Source: Setoptus koraiensis
Taxonomy: Eukaryota; Arthropoda
Direction: 5' to 3'
Assembly (NCBI GenBank): GCA_048013815.1
Contig: CM106586.1
Span: 6,386,001-6,450,000 of the forward strand
DNA: 64,000 nucleotides
Positions within the stretch are counted from its first letter, which is position 1. The number at the start of each line of letters is the position of its first letter. A model generated the notes under the pieces. That model was not told the DNA's origin. It ran no database searches and saw only the letters and a list, made by a program, of their open reading frames with translations. This document shows positions 47,221-58,564 of this stretch, piece after piece. The position numbers and the translations under genes were made by a program.

Positions 47221-47235
47221 AGCGCCACCTACTGA
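47221..47235 (-). promoter_or_regulatory. CTCF-like motif
   Basis: The minus strand reads TCAGTAGGTGGCGCT, matching 13 of 14 positions of the CTCF core CCASYAGRKGGCRS. This is the best match in the window. It lies in the long intron 2.7 kb before exon 3. Confidence 0.4.
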
Positions 47236-48462
47236 CAACAGTGCGCCACTGAAAGTGATTTGTTGTGTTTCGAACAAAATATCACACAGTTCACAGTTAA
47301 TTAGCGCATCTTGTTGAGTGAGAATCAGTTAATTTTGCACAGTTATTTTGCGCAGTTATTTGCATGCAAACAACTGGCGAAATAAGGTGATTATACCTCA
47401 TATAAATAAGGTGTTTGCACCTACTGTTGGCTATTGCTGGCCAGCATTGGTGCCTGAGATGCAAACTAGTCGAATTGTCCATCAGCTACTACGAGCGCCT
47501 CAACGCAGAGGCCCCGCTGCAGCCAGCCGCTGCCTTGGCTTCGGGCGAGCAGCCAGGCGAAGCCCAGCCAAGCCGAGCTCGCCAGTGGCGTCTTGGCAAA
47601 TGTGACGACAAGCAGCCAGACAGGCAGACGATCTGGCTTGTGTATGGCACTGCTACGTATACGTACACTGCGTATAATGGTGGCAACAGCAAATTGTCAC
47701 ATAAGCAGCAGTATGTACGGCACAACTTCCTCTTGAGTGTGCATCAGTAAACTTAAACTTATTTTTATTTTTATTGTCTTGTGCCTGGGGCTAGGCGCGC
47801 GTTTTGTGCGTTTTGTGCCTCTCGTGCGTTTTGCGCGCACCAGCGGGCACCCGGTTGCGCGTCATATGCACGCATAGCTCGATAGTTGCGTTGTTAGTTG
47901 GTGCAGCTGAGCGAGATGAGCGAGTTGCGCAGTTTTAGTAACCTCGCCAAGGCCGTTTCCAATGGCAACCGGGCGCGAGTTCATGAACTTTAGCGTTTTT
48001 GTCAACAACTAACTGTACTTGTGTCCTTCAAATTTATAAATATACAGTGCTTTAACGTACACAAGTTGCAAGCGCACTAGTTAGTTAGTTTATCAGCACT
48101 GGCAGCCAAATACACACACACACACACACACATACATATATATCCTTTATATATCCGATATATATCCGCAAGTTGTAGGCGCGCGTGCGCTCGCTCGCAT
48201 GTTCGAATATAAGCGAGCGAGCGAGCAAGCGCACGCACAGTCATAACATGGCTTGGCGCGCACAAAATGGGGCGACATTGGGGCCGCTCGCAATTGGGCC
48301 AAGTGCGGCTTGGCGAGATTGCGATCGCTACCGCGACCAACTGGCCGCACTTTGGCTCGGCGATGACGGCACAACGATCGTTAATAATGGTGGTTGCGCA
48401 ACTTTGCTTGGCTGCTTTTTTGTGTGCCCCTGTCTGGCTGCTGCCCGAAGCTGGAAACATCT

Positions 48463-48504
48463 GAAATATCGGCCGCTTCCTGTGCACGAAGCGGCCGATA
48501 TTTC
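48463..48504. other. Perfect 17-base-pair hairpin
   Basis: Arms gaaatatcggccgcttc (48463-48479) and its exact inverse (48488-48504) flank an 8-base loop CTGTGCAC. It is in the long intron with no coding context. Too short for a microRNA precursor. Confidence 0.8.
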
Positions 48505-49709
48505 GGGCTTCTTGTCGCTTTTGTGTGGCCATTGAATCTTATTGTTGATTGTGTGCACTTCGACATTACATAACGTTGCGTATTGCATTAGATTGTTCGC
48601 AGTCAGTGCAAGCTTGTTCCGTCGCGCCCACCTTGTCGAATTGCTTACAAGCTGCTCATTGATTAGAGAGAGATAGAGCCATAACTGGCGAACTTGCCAG
48701 CGATCGAGCGCTTAGATAGACAGTGCTAGGCCAGCAATATTAGCAACTGCTACTCGTAACAGCCCGACAATGAGTTACTGGCTTGCGCAATACATTGGCT
48801 AGGCGTGCACTTGTCTGGCCGGGTTCACGGCCACCCCTAACTCGAGCTCTCGCCGCCAGTCGTTTGCGTCGTTGGTGTTGCCGTTGTTGTTGCTGTTGCT
48901 GTTGTTGTTGTTGTCGGCTAGACAACAACGGCAACTGCAAATGGCGTCGACAAATGAATGTGTGTGCTCGCTGGTTGCCGACACGAAAGAGTTGATCATC
49001 ATCGAATGTTAGTTTTTTGATAGTTATCAACGCAAACAGCAACACACAACAACAGCCAATGTTGTTGTCGGTGTGGTTGCCGTTGATTGGCAACGTAAGA
49101 TTGTTGAAACTCAAACGCTCACCGACAATAGCGAGCACAGATGACAAAGAGATAATTGATAATTAATACTAATCTAATCTAATCAAGATGCTGCCGATCA
49201 GTTAGTTAATTAATAGCGACACAAATTGTTAATTAGCAGCGCGTTCGTTGGGCTCGCTCGCTCATGTGATCTCGGCACAGCAACTATCGATACCCTCTCA
49301 ATGTAACGACAGCCACTACTACTGCTGCTGCTGCTGCAATAGATATGCTTAAACCACGAGTACAGTTGATAGCTGTAATCATCATCGTGATGTATTATAC
49401 AACAACAACACAATATAGAATTCTTTTTATCATCTAGTGAGCGTCATCACAAACAGCAAAACTTCTATTTAGTTGCAACAACATCGACACTCTTTTATTG
49501 CCATTTATTTTATTATTTTCTTCTTCTGTTTGTGTTGTGTGTTTGTAACAATTACGCAACAAACCAAACTTTTTACTCGATAGCTCGTTAGCTTTTCCAT
49601 CATATGAATATCGTTACATTCAATGGTTGTTTGCCAGATATTACATTCACAATAGGCCCCATGACACCATCGGGCCAAAGTCACCTGAGTGTTTTTTTAA
49701 ACTTTCGGT

Positions 49710-49723
49710 GGCGCCATCTAGCT
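49710..49723 (-). promoter_or_regulatory. CTCF-like motif
   Basis: GGCGCCATCTAG on the plus strand; the minus strand fits 12 of 14 positions of CCASYAGRKGGCRS. It lies 210 bases before the exon 3 acceptor. Confidence 0.3.
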
Positions 49724-49934
49724 GTCGCGCGCCAAACACTGATTTGGGTATATTCTAAATATAAATTTATATTGTTTGTTGTTACTATTCCCCATTTCTC
49801 GGCCCCTGTCCGTATAATACTATCTATACTGGTCACATATGACCAACAATACCACATACGCCTGCAACAACTCGTACTAATTCATCGCTCTCTTTGTTTG
49901 CTTCATTTTGTCATTCATTCAATTGATCAAATAG

Positions 49935-49984
49935 ATGGATTGGTTGAGTCGCCAAACAGCCAGTACCAAGGTGCCCTTCATCAC

Positions 49985-50021
<37 letters not shown>

Positions 50022-50834
50022 AGCAGCATCATCACCACCAGCAATTGGTGCATCATCAGTACCAGCATCATCACCACCACCACCACCACCAACAACAACA
50101 GCAGCCGCAGCAACAGCAGCAGCAGCAGCAACAACAGCAACACCTCAATCATTCAGGTCTAGTCGATCATCATCTTGATCAGTCATTGTCGCATTTGCAA
50201 ATGTCACCCACCTCTTCATCATCATCAACAACAATACCAAACATTGTTGGTGGTGCTGGTCAACCAACTAGCTCGTCGCCGTTGCCAATAAAGGCAACAT
50301 CGTGCACATCTAGTGCATCTTCGGCCGCTAGTTCCTCTTCGTCATCTTCGACAACTACAACAACCACAGCATTATCCTCTATATGTGTTTGTAGTCCAGG
50401 TAGTAGTCCAATAAGTAGCAGTGGTAGCGCTAGTGGTGCCAGTACTAGCAGTTCGCCAATAGATTCATCTAGTTCCGTGTCGCCGCCACACACACAAACG
50501 AACGGCAACAACGGAACCGGAAGTAGATTAAATGGTAACAGCACGACTGGCCTGCAAATGTTGCCCCATCAGCAGCAGCAGCAACAACAACATCTTACTA
50601 CCTGTAACAATCAGCATCAACAGCAGCAGCAGCAACACACATTTAGTTCACATAATCAGTACAACACCCAAAATAACGGTAGTGGCAACAACGCTGGTGC
50701 TTGCTCATTGGTGATGTCACGACAGACCACACAAACAACATCTAATTCCATGCTAACACATCCCGCTCAACAGTTGGCCCAACAGCAGCTTGGCTCAACG
50801 TTGATCCATCACCATCAAATGATTGATTGTAAAG
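49935..50834 (+). CDS. Eip74EF: Eip74EF-like ETS factor, exon 3
   Basis: Acceptor AAATAG|ATGGATTGG, donor AAAG|GTGAGT, phase 1 at both ends, 300 codon equivalents. The frame continues from exon 2 and reads GLVESPNSQYQGALHHQMQ. Long Q and H tracts follow, then S/T-rich sequence (ICVCSPGSSPISSSGS), ending STLIHHHQMIDCK. Low-complexity composition is like the corresponding part of Drosophila E74. The upstream part of the open frame (from 49604) is intron. Confidence 0.85.
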
Positions 50835-51021
50835 GTGAGTAAATTTTTGTTTTCGCTATTTCCGGTTTAGGCCGCCCGTTCATTTATAATTGTGCAATTG
50901 ATGTATTTTGAACAACTCTCTTTAATTTGTAATTATTTTCTTTCTCTCCCTCTATATTCGTCTACTCAATTCAAATCAATCGTTAATTATGTAATAAAAC
51001 AATAACCTTAACGAGACTCAG

Positions 51022-52002
51022 ATTTGCAGCAACTTAGCGACCTCAGCCAAAGTCAAGCTTGTGAAATGGTACAAGATCTCTCATATAATAATAACAGTAA
51101 CAACAACAACACCACTACTACTAGTAATAATAGTAATAATACAACTTCCACGAACAGAAATCATCATCAGCTTCTAAATGCCAATAACGGACCCTTGTCT
51201 CCTAGGTCGCCTCATTCAATCGATGATCTTCATCAGCATCATCTAAATATTGGCTCAATGAGTGACCATCAACAGGCTGCGTTGAATATAAAGAGGAAAA
51301 AAGGAAGAAAACCGAAAAATGTTGAAAATTTGCATCATTTGCATCATCACCAGCAACAACAACAACAGCAACAACAACAGCAACAACCTCATCAGCAACA
51401 ACAACATCAAGCCCAACACAACCAACAGCATCTCCTTCATTTATCCTCTCATTCTCAACACAATCATTCAATGGTCAACTCCCAGTTACATCATACCCTA
51501 CAACAGCAGCAACAATCTGGATTGAATCATCAGCACCAATTAAATGGTCAGCATCATCAGCATCAATTTAGTCAACATCAGACATTGTCTCATTATAACG
51601 GATTGGATGGCAACGTGCAATCAAATGGGGCCGCTGATAACAACAACAATTCACAATTGATTTCGGGTCAGATATCTCTGCGTACATGTGCCAATATTAT
51701 TGTTGATAGACAAGCCATATCTCCACAGCAGCAGCAACAACAACAGCAACAACAACATCATCACCAACAGCAGCAGCAACAACAGCAGCAGCAACAACAA
51801 CTCGCTGTTATTCAGAATAGCAATCAATCTAATCAATTGAACTGCTCTAATTTGGTGGGTCTAACGGGATTGTCGGGCATCGGCGGAGGCAAGAGGAAGA
51901 GTAGAGAGGGATCGACTACTTACTTGTGGGAGTTTTTGCTCAAGTTGTTGAGGGATACAGAGTTTTGTCCGCGTTACATCAAATGGACCAATCGAGAGAA
52001 AG
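51022..52002 (+). CDS. Eip74EF: Eip74EF-like ETS factor, exon 4 with first part of the ETS domain
   Basis: Acceptor ACTCAG|ATTTGCAG and donor GAAAG|GTAAAT, phase 1 at both ends. It begins [20 protein letters not shown] and includes a basic AT-hook-like KRKKGRKPK at about 51289-51315 and long Q/H runs. Near the end is [20 protein letters not shown], the start of the ETS DNA-binding domain. The following residues, [14 protein letters not shown], are almost identical to Drosophila E74. The acceptor's pyrimidine tract is weak, but the only other nearby AG would put a stop in frame. Confidence 0.95.
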
Positions 52003-52022
52003 GTAAATATCTTGTCATTTAA

Positions 52023-52214
<192 letters not shown>

Positions 52215-52354
52215 TGAGTATAAATTCAATAATTATACTTAATAAAGGGGGCGCCACTCGAATTGCGCCTCGTTGGTTCAGTAGGATTGATTTATTAGTC
52301 ATAACATGAACAATTAATTGATATCGATTTTTGTTTCTTTTTTTGCAAACACAG

Positions 52355-52775
52355 GTATTACTACCAGCGTGGTATATTGGCTAAAGTAGACGGACAGCGA
52401 TTAGTTTATCAATTTGTTGACGTTCCCAAAGATGTTATGGTTGATTGTCCCATGGATATGAAAGTAACTGTTGTAAATGATATCAATCCAAAAATGGATA
52501 CATTGTCTGTTTTGGCGACTCAGCAACAATTGCAAACTCATCAGCAGCCACTAGTTCATGGAGACCAGCAGCAAGCCTCAACTAATCAGGCCCAAAACAA
52601 TAATAGAAACAACCAAGCAACTCCGACAAATAACGGATCAGCAACTCAATTAGTGACAAACTCAAATGCTACTACTACCAATCAATTAGTGAATCACATC
52701 CAAGCGTCTTATTACGACAGAGCGCCCGTTGGTGGTAGCTATCATCATCAATTTACAAGTGCTATACATCAATAG
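52355..52775 (+). CDS. Eip74EF: Eip74EF-like ETS factor, last coding exon
   Basis: Acceptor AACACAG|GTATTACTACC. It completes the ETS domain with [20 protein letters not shown] and VDVPKD. It then adds about 110 residues of Q/N/T-rich tail to TAG at 52773. Drosophila E74 ends only a few residues after VPKD, as I remember it, so this tail is longer. Activity: nuclear DNA-binding factor recognising GGA-cored sites in the steroid-hormone response. Confidence 0.96.
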
Positions 52776-54718
52776 TAATCTATAGTTATTATTATTAGAT
52801 AAATAAGATAAGATACATAAGACATAGCATATAGTATATATGGCCTAGTTACCTATTCAACTATATGAGGAAGCGCGCCTTATATAGCAAAAATGCTGTC
52901 AATATGCCAGCGATAAAAATAGTTTGAGCAAGTGAAATATTTAATATTTAATAATTAATAATATTATTTGTTAATATTAAATGAGCCCATTTACACCTGT
53001 CTAGATGATGTATTTGTGTATATGTATATGTGTGTGTGTGTTTGTGTGTGTGTATTCAACAAGCAACGATTAACAATAGGATAATAATAAATAATAACTG
53101 AAACTTAGAGATAATGGAACAACAGGAAACAGGAAACAAACAGACAAACAAAAGAAGAAGACCCGATAGTGAAACAAAAAGTAAGAAGATCTTTCTTGCA
53201 GTGCTTAATTCAGTGAAAGCTAGATAATAGCAGAACAAGATTGAGAAACTTAACATGATCAATTGATCATGTTGTAAGCATGATGTGTCTTGAGACAAAA
53301 ATCACTTTAGGCTAACTAATTAACAAAGAATTTCTTTTTTAGTTTAGCTTTAATGATGATTCTTGTGAATAATTTTTGAAACAACAAACAAAAAGTTACT
53401 TGATGTTAGTTAACAGCAAGAAGAAAAAAGTATTATGCATAAAATCAACCCGTAATCTAATGATGAGTGATAATGTCATATGGTGAGAGTCAATATTGTG
53501 TGCAATCGTTTTATCTATTAATAGGATAAAGTGTTACAATATCTGACCAGATGGAATGGAACAAGAAGATTGTTATAATGGAACATTGAGTGAGTAACTA
53601 GAAGAAAATTATTAATAATATTATTATAATACTATTGAAACCAATGGATTACACCCACCCACACACCCACACACACACACAGATAGAAGAAGTCACCACA
53701 TTTATATTAATTATTAATTAATTATAAATTAGTAGTCACACACACAGTTTACTCATCTGACTGGTAGGAATTGTTGCGCAATTCCTGGATTGATAATTAT
53801 ATACTATTATTATACTGCTTAAAATTAATTGATGTTATTAGAACAGTATCAACACAACCTATTATAACTACTGCATTCACGCACGTGTATTTATATTCGA
53901 TATTCATCTATCTATCATGAGAGCACATTATAGACAAACCATGATGATTATCGGATACCATTTTGTAACAAATAACAAATTTATTCAAGCACATCAAAAC
54001 AAGCACACAAAATTACCTATTACTACTATTATACATGTTTTATTAAAATGTTTATATTACATAAGTCGCCAAGCCAACGCGCACAAATCAACCTAAATCA
54101 ATGCCAATTAAACTACAGGAACCCCCTCAATCGATTGATTTATATAACTAAAAACTATTTAATTATTATTATTATTTGGTTACACATACCTATTACAAAC
54201 ACATACAAACAAAAGCATCTCAACACAAGCATAACCTAATCAAAAGATATATAGGCGAAGTGTATGTAAAACAGTAGATTGGTTGATGCTATTATCAGGG
54301 GCCAAGGACTAACAAGGCGACACTAAACAACAGCAACAACAACAGTCGGTGGTGATTGAAAACTCTCGCAATACTACACACAAAAGCATGCTGACAGTTT
54401 ACTTGTTGATTGAGTTTCAATCTGTTGTTGTTGTTGACTTTGTTAAAACGATGACAATTATTTATATAAATGAAAAAAAAAATATTTGTAACCAATTGAT
54501 TTGGCACACTCATTTATTCAAGCAAGCAAATGAACAAACAATGACGACGACGACGACGACGACGACGACCACGATGACGACTATTTGTTTATTTGTTTCA
54601 GCTTGTGTAAATGATGTTGGTGCAAACAAAATCATTCTTTACATTTGACATGAACACACAGAACAATCGACATGATTAATTTATACCATCAAATAATTTT
54701 GATCTTCCTAAACACAAA

Positions 54719-54755
<37 letters not shown>

Positions 54756-55110
54756 CATATACAATCTTAACTTTATTGGTAATTATTAAAACCAATCAAC
54801 AATTAATTAAGTGTAAAACCAAGTGTTACCAAGATTGATTATAAGCAAGAGCTTATTGCATAATTCAGTACATATGACAAAACCACAACCACATGCGAAA
54901 TATTAAATATATATTACATTGTTATCAAAGCTGTTATCACACGTTCAAATAAATGAAACAATCCTATCGTCTATCAATTAGACGTACCAATCATCCATTT
55001 GCATTGCGTTCGCATCTCATCTCGTTAATTGTCTAATAGTTGCCGCTTAAATTGTCACTAATTGTTATCGTCGTCGTGCGCTTTCTACTTTATTTATCTG
55101 CAAAAATAAA
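52776..55110 (+). other. Probable 3' untranslated region of the ETS gene
   Basis: AT-rich, with CA, TG and ACG microsatellites (for example (ACG)n at 54543-54568 and (CA)n at 54725-54753) and no coding frame. Polyadenylation hexamers AATAAA occur at 54948-54953 and 55105-55110. The extent of the mRNA is inference. Confidence 0.45.
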
Positions 55111-55274
55111 CGAGTAAATCCGACTAGCCAATTCCAGTTTGTTCGATCTGAGAAGTTGCACGAGTTTAGTTTGAACACAAAACCACACTAAATGATACTA
55201 TATGGATCTTTATTGTTTGCCTGTCTTGTAGTGAGTGAGTGCAGTCACACCACGAACATAAAGTGGTTTACATA

Positions 55275-55763
55275 CAGTGAAAGCGGTTGAACGGCCACAA
55301 ATTTGGGATCGACGCTGGCGTACTTTTCAAAATAAACAAGAAGGAACTTTATTGTATCATCACATCTCATCCAAATATGAGTTTAAAGATATAGGGTTTT
55401 CAAATAAGTTAGTTGCTCTCACGAATATCTCACTCAATTCTTCTTCACTATCATCTACAATCATAGGCACATCACAACTCTTCTTGAAACCGGCATGATG
55501 CCAACAATTTTCAATATTTGACTTCTCAACTCTTGACCAAGCTCTGTCTACCCAAACAAGTGAATCATACAGGGTGAAACTTTTATCAACACCCAACATT
55601 GTTCCATTTTTAAGGTAATAGCTGTATATGTGCACCATGATTTCACTTGTGTACAATTTTTTGAATGAATTAATGACACCTTGGTCAAGTGGCTGAACTT
55701 TGGCAGTTGTGTTTGGCGGGGAGAATTCGAACTGTATTCTCTGGTACTGACGCGTATCATTAA
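55275..55763 (-). mobile_element. Truncated Tigger/pogo-type DNA transposon
   Basis: A TA (55273-55274) precedes the terminal repeat CAGTGAAAGCGGTTGAACGG, with the usual GGCCAC following. On the minus strand, 55360-55763 is open and reads SPPNTTAKVQPLDQGVINSF, then KKLYTSEI. Further on it has DSLVWVDRAWSRV and IENCWHHAGF, the C-terminal part of the Tigger/Jerky DDE transposase. The N-terminal HTH and CENP-B-like DNA-binding part, the first catalytic Asp and the other terminal repeat are missing, so it is a 3' remnant of about 490 bases. Confidence 0.8.
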
Positions 55764-55847
55764 GTTAAACTACTTTTATTCTGCTCCTGGAGCTGTTAGG
55801 CAGAATCTAGCCTCGGTGATTGACCATCAGTACCACACCGGATGTGA

Positions 55848-55990
55848 ATGCGGGAGGGTACGGCTGCCCGTACCTCAAATATGCCCACAAATACCCTGAA
55901 ATACCTAGAATGCGGTACCTCGGGTATCTCGGGAACGAAGAATTTCCGCACTTCCGGAATAGCTTTTCCGGTCTCAGGGCATCATACCCC
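55848..55990 (-). repeat. Repeat related to the 60104-60677 transposon interior
   Basis: The reverse complement of about 55903-55962 matches 60189-60246. Shared words are ATTCCGGAAGTGCGGAAATT, GTTCCCGAGATA and CCGAGGTACCGC. The GGAAGTGCGGAAATT word also occurs at 25293. It indicates a dispersed element family. Confidence 0.6.
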
Positions 55991-56229
55991 ACCCATAAAT
56001 ACCCAAAATACTCAAATTGGGCGTGGTACGTATTAGATAGAATAACCACGGAAGTTTCTTCAAGATCCGGTTGGGGACCCAATCGCTAGAACAACCCAAA
56101 ATTCAATCCATCTCCCTAGTAAATGTGTGTTTGGGAAGTGGACGAACTTTCGAGTCTCAAGCTCGAGTGTACTTCCTACCTCCCAAGAACATTTCAGCCT
56201 ACACACTCACTTAGCACTGATTATACTGG

Positions 56230-56440
56230 TGCTTGTGTTTGCAAGCACACAGCGCGTGACTCTAAAGATCGAAAACTGTGAATATCCACAAATAAATCGG
56301 TACGTGAATATTCACTGGCATACAAAGTCTGAGTATTCACAAGCACACAGCGCGTGAATCACCATAGCACAATTGGTGAATATCCTGTGAAATGCACGAA
56401 TTTAGTATCCACCATCATACCGTGCGTGGATATTCATGCG
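56230..56440. repeat. GTGAATATTCAC-type tandem motif region
   Basis: CAAGCACACAGCGCGTGA is present at 56244 and 56340. Variants of GTGAATATYCAC recur around them (near 56278, 56305, 56329, 56372 and 56425). It is a decayed short tandem repeat. Confidence 0.5.
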
Positions 56441-56469
56441 TGATCTTCAGGATCCCACAACACTACATC

Positions 56470-56661
56470 ATAAGCACTTAATTAAAATTAAGCGCTAATA
56501 ATTAAAATTAAGCGCTAATAATTAAAATCAAGTGCTAATAATTGAGCGCTAAAAAGTTATCGCATTTTCTGGTTATTCTATACAAGAGCGCCACACTTTT
56601 TAGCGCTTAATTTAAATTAAGTAGCTATTGATGTGGGTCGGATGGATACGTTTATTCACGT
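56470..56661. mobile_element. MITE copy 2 with internal 20-base tandem expansion
   Basis: The right arm 56597-56661 is nearly identical to the right arm of the copy at 58054-58236 (GTAGCTATTGATGTGGGTCG, then GATGGATACGTTTATTCACG). The left side has ACTTAATTAAAATTAAGCGC followed by three tandem ATTAAAATTAAGCGCTAATA units (56481-56540). GAGCGCCACACTTTTT, the terminal word of the 60104-60677 element, overlaps at 56585. Confidence 0.6.
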
Positions 56662-56764
56662 GAGTGGAACAAATCAGTGCTTTTTTCAACTAGAAAAAAA
56701 TAGCACGGTGAAAGCTGTACTGTGAGAAATAAACTGGATAAAATTAGAACTATACAATTAACAG

Positions 56765-56885
56765 AAATGAGGTCAGCTCTCTGGCACAGCTGAGTACTGC
56801 TCAGCTCTGCTGGATAGCTGAGCTGAGTAGTGTTCAGCTCAGGTGACTCAGCTGAGCTGAGCTGAATTTGAGAGCTGAAGAATCA
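56765..56885. repeat. AGCTG/AGCTC simple repeat
   Basis: Degenerate pentamer repeat of CAGCT and GAGCT, largely self-complementary because the unit contains AGCT. Confidence 0.75.
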
Positions 56886-56924
56886 GCCTCAGCTCAGCTC
56901 AGCTAACATCACTAATGTAGGGCT

Positions 56925-57195
56925 GTGCCATACACAATCTGTGCAAGTCTAATCAATTTTGTGTTTCTAGTATTGGTTCTATAGGCCATTCTGGATCATG
57001 TGAGCTCATATAATGTATGTGATATCTGGCAAGATATGCCCATACAGTACGTGGCATTTTTGAAACTGTTCTCACCAGAATAAATTCTTGAAACTTTCTA
57101 GAGACAGCTATCACTGTGCCATCTACAATCTTTGCAGGTCTGATCAATTTTTGATGTCTGCCACTCATTACTACGCAAGAAACTATCTCCACATC
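56925..57195 (-). other. Direct repeat of about 190-base period with an unidentified frame
   Basis: Segments 56925-56972 and 57113-57162 share TGTGCCAT, ACAATCT, TGCA-GTCT and ATCAATTTT in order. A minus-strand frame (56953-57192, 79 codons) crosses them; it reads like a decayed element and I do not recognise it. Confidence 0.35.
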
Positions 57196-57214
57196 TCAAA
57201 TCATTAACTTGAAC

Positions 57215-57300
57215 AAGTGATACTGATTCTATCAGTACCTCGAGCGCTTAATTTTTTGGATAGACGAGTATCGTTGGAATATGGATGCGAGTATGTGACA
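57215..57300 (+). repeat. Dispersed repeat, copy 1
   Basis: Matches 60940-61027: shared ATACTGAT, ATCAGTA, CGAGCGCTTAATTTTT, TATCGTTG and TATG(T/A)GACAAC. The second copy runs into the assembly gap. Confidence 0.65.
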
Positions 57301-57520
57301 ACATGTCGGAGATAATCATCTATGCCTGTCGATCAGAGTAGCCGAAAAGATGACAGAATGAATACAAGTTCTCCCAATTTCTATCGCAGCATGATACACA
57401 TGTCGATTGCTTGCGTATGGAATTTAGTAAGATTCTAATAGTCAGTTTCGCCGCAATGAGTAATTAAGTTAGACACACCAATAAGTCAATGGCGCACACT
57501 TTGTTATAGTGCATCAATTT

Positions 57521-57893
57521 TGAATCTCGAAGTTCGAAATGTGACCATCGAACTTCGAATTGTCACCAGCGAACTTCGAATTGTGACCATCGAACTCTGT
57601 ACGAGCACCTGGAACTAGTATCGGAAATTCGAATTTTTCAATTTCGAAGTTCGAAATGTGACGATCGAACTATGACCATCGAACTCCGACAATGCAGCTG
57701 AAACTATCATTGGGAATTCAAATTTTCAATTTTCGAATTTCGAAGTTCGAAGTTCGAAGTTCGAATTGTGACCATCGAATTGTGACTATCGAACATCGAA
57801 CTCTGACCATCGAACATCGAACGAGCAGATGAAATTCTTATAAGAAATTCGAATTTTCAATTTTGAAGTTCGATTTGTCACCACCGAACTCCT
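57521..57893. repeat. TCGAA satellite with higher-order repeats
   Basis: Units of about 21 bases such as CGAACTTCGAATTGTGACCA, arranged in longer periods of about 110 bases. Each longer period ends with an AT-rich GAATTTTCAATTTCGAAG block. Confidence 0.8.
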
Positions 57894-58053
57894 CACAAAT
57901 TCGACCTAGTCAAATCTACATAAGATCGCATACGAAATATTTTCGAGTGAAGCGATAATAAACCAAGTCAAATCTGCATAGTAATACACATGTAATGTCT
58001 AGCAGGATTCTCACAAATTTGACTAAGTCCAACCTCCATAGGATTACATAGTC

Positions 58054-58236
58054 ACGTGAATAAACGTAGAGCCCAGAACCATCCCAATAGCTGCTTAATT
58101 AAAATTAAGCGCTAAAAATTGAGCTGTTCCTTGCCGCACTTTTCTTCTATGAAGTTCCTTCTTTTCCTGTATTTTTAGCTCTTAATTTTAATTAAGTAGC
58201 TATTGATGTGGGTCGGATGGATACGTTTATTCACGT
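58054..58236. mobile_element. MITE copy 1, 183 bases
   Basis: Inverted arms of about 65 bases: both begin ACGTGAATAAACGTA and contain CAATAGCT followed by CTTAATTAAAATTAAG and GCTAAAAA. The interior is about 50 bases. No coding capacity. The family is also seen at 56470-56661. Confidence 0.75.
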
Positions 58237-58564
58237 TGGTACGAGGCTGTATACGATTCGGATTTAGTGCACGGTAGGCTAGAAGCGTTGTAACTGGAAG
58301 ATTACAGCACAGCAGAGACGACTAAAAATAACTAGTAACTCCTACCAGTACTTATGATACGTTTGGTGTTCCGGGGCGTGATCTTATCAACTTCTAGGAG
58401 TGGTATTTCTTCATCTGCCAAACTTGAAGATCCCCCAGATGCTGTCTCGACTGCACTTGTTCCCACAGATCATGTAGCAGGGGCTGTTCCAACAGGGGTG
58501 TAGTTGTTGTTGATAGAGGCTGTGCTTTGACATTGACAGCAACGGGGGCACGCGTCGTTGAGGT

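Larger units (their letters stand above)
33748..49934. other. 16-kb intron of the ETS gene
   Basis: No conserved coding frame on either strand; long open frames here (for example 36629-37093 and 37956-38612, minus) are chance readings through simple sequence. Content is (CAA)n at 34189-34220, many GTT/CAA tracts, (CT)n near 34927-34947 and 37279-37300, (CA)n near 38496-38516 and 45512-45532, and several 8-17-base tandem arrays listed separately. No transposon was recognised, in contrast to the first intron. Confidence 0.65.

Noticed and set aside
48077-48588. Overlapping frames of up to 151 codons on both strands
   Set aside because: GC-rich local composition and the two hairpins keep all frames open; opposite-strand frames overlap fully and none looks like a protein.
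55690-55790. tRNA-like TTCGAAT word on the minus strand
   Set aside because: The stems do not pair, and the sequence is explained as transposase coding for SPPNTTAKVQP.
56765-56885. CRISPR-like or structured array
   Set aside because: Units are adjacent pentamers without spacers; a simple repeat in a eukaryotic genome.
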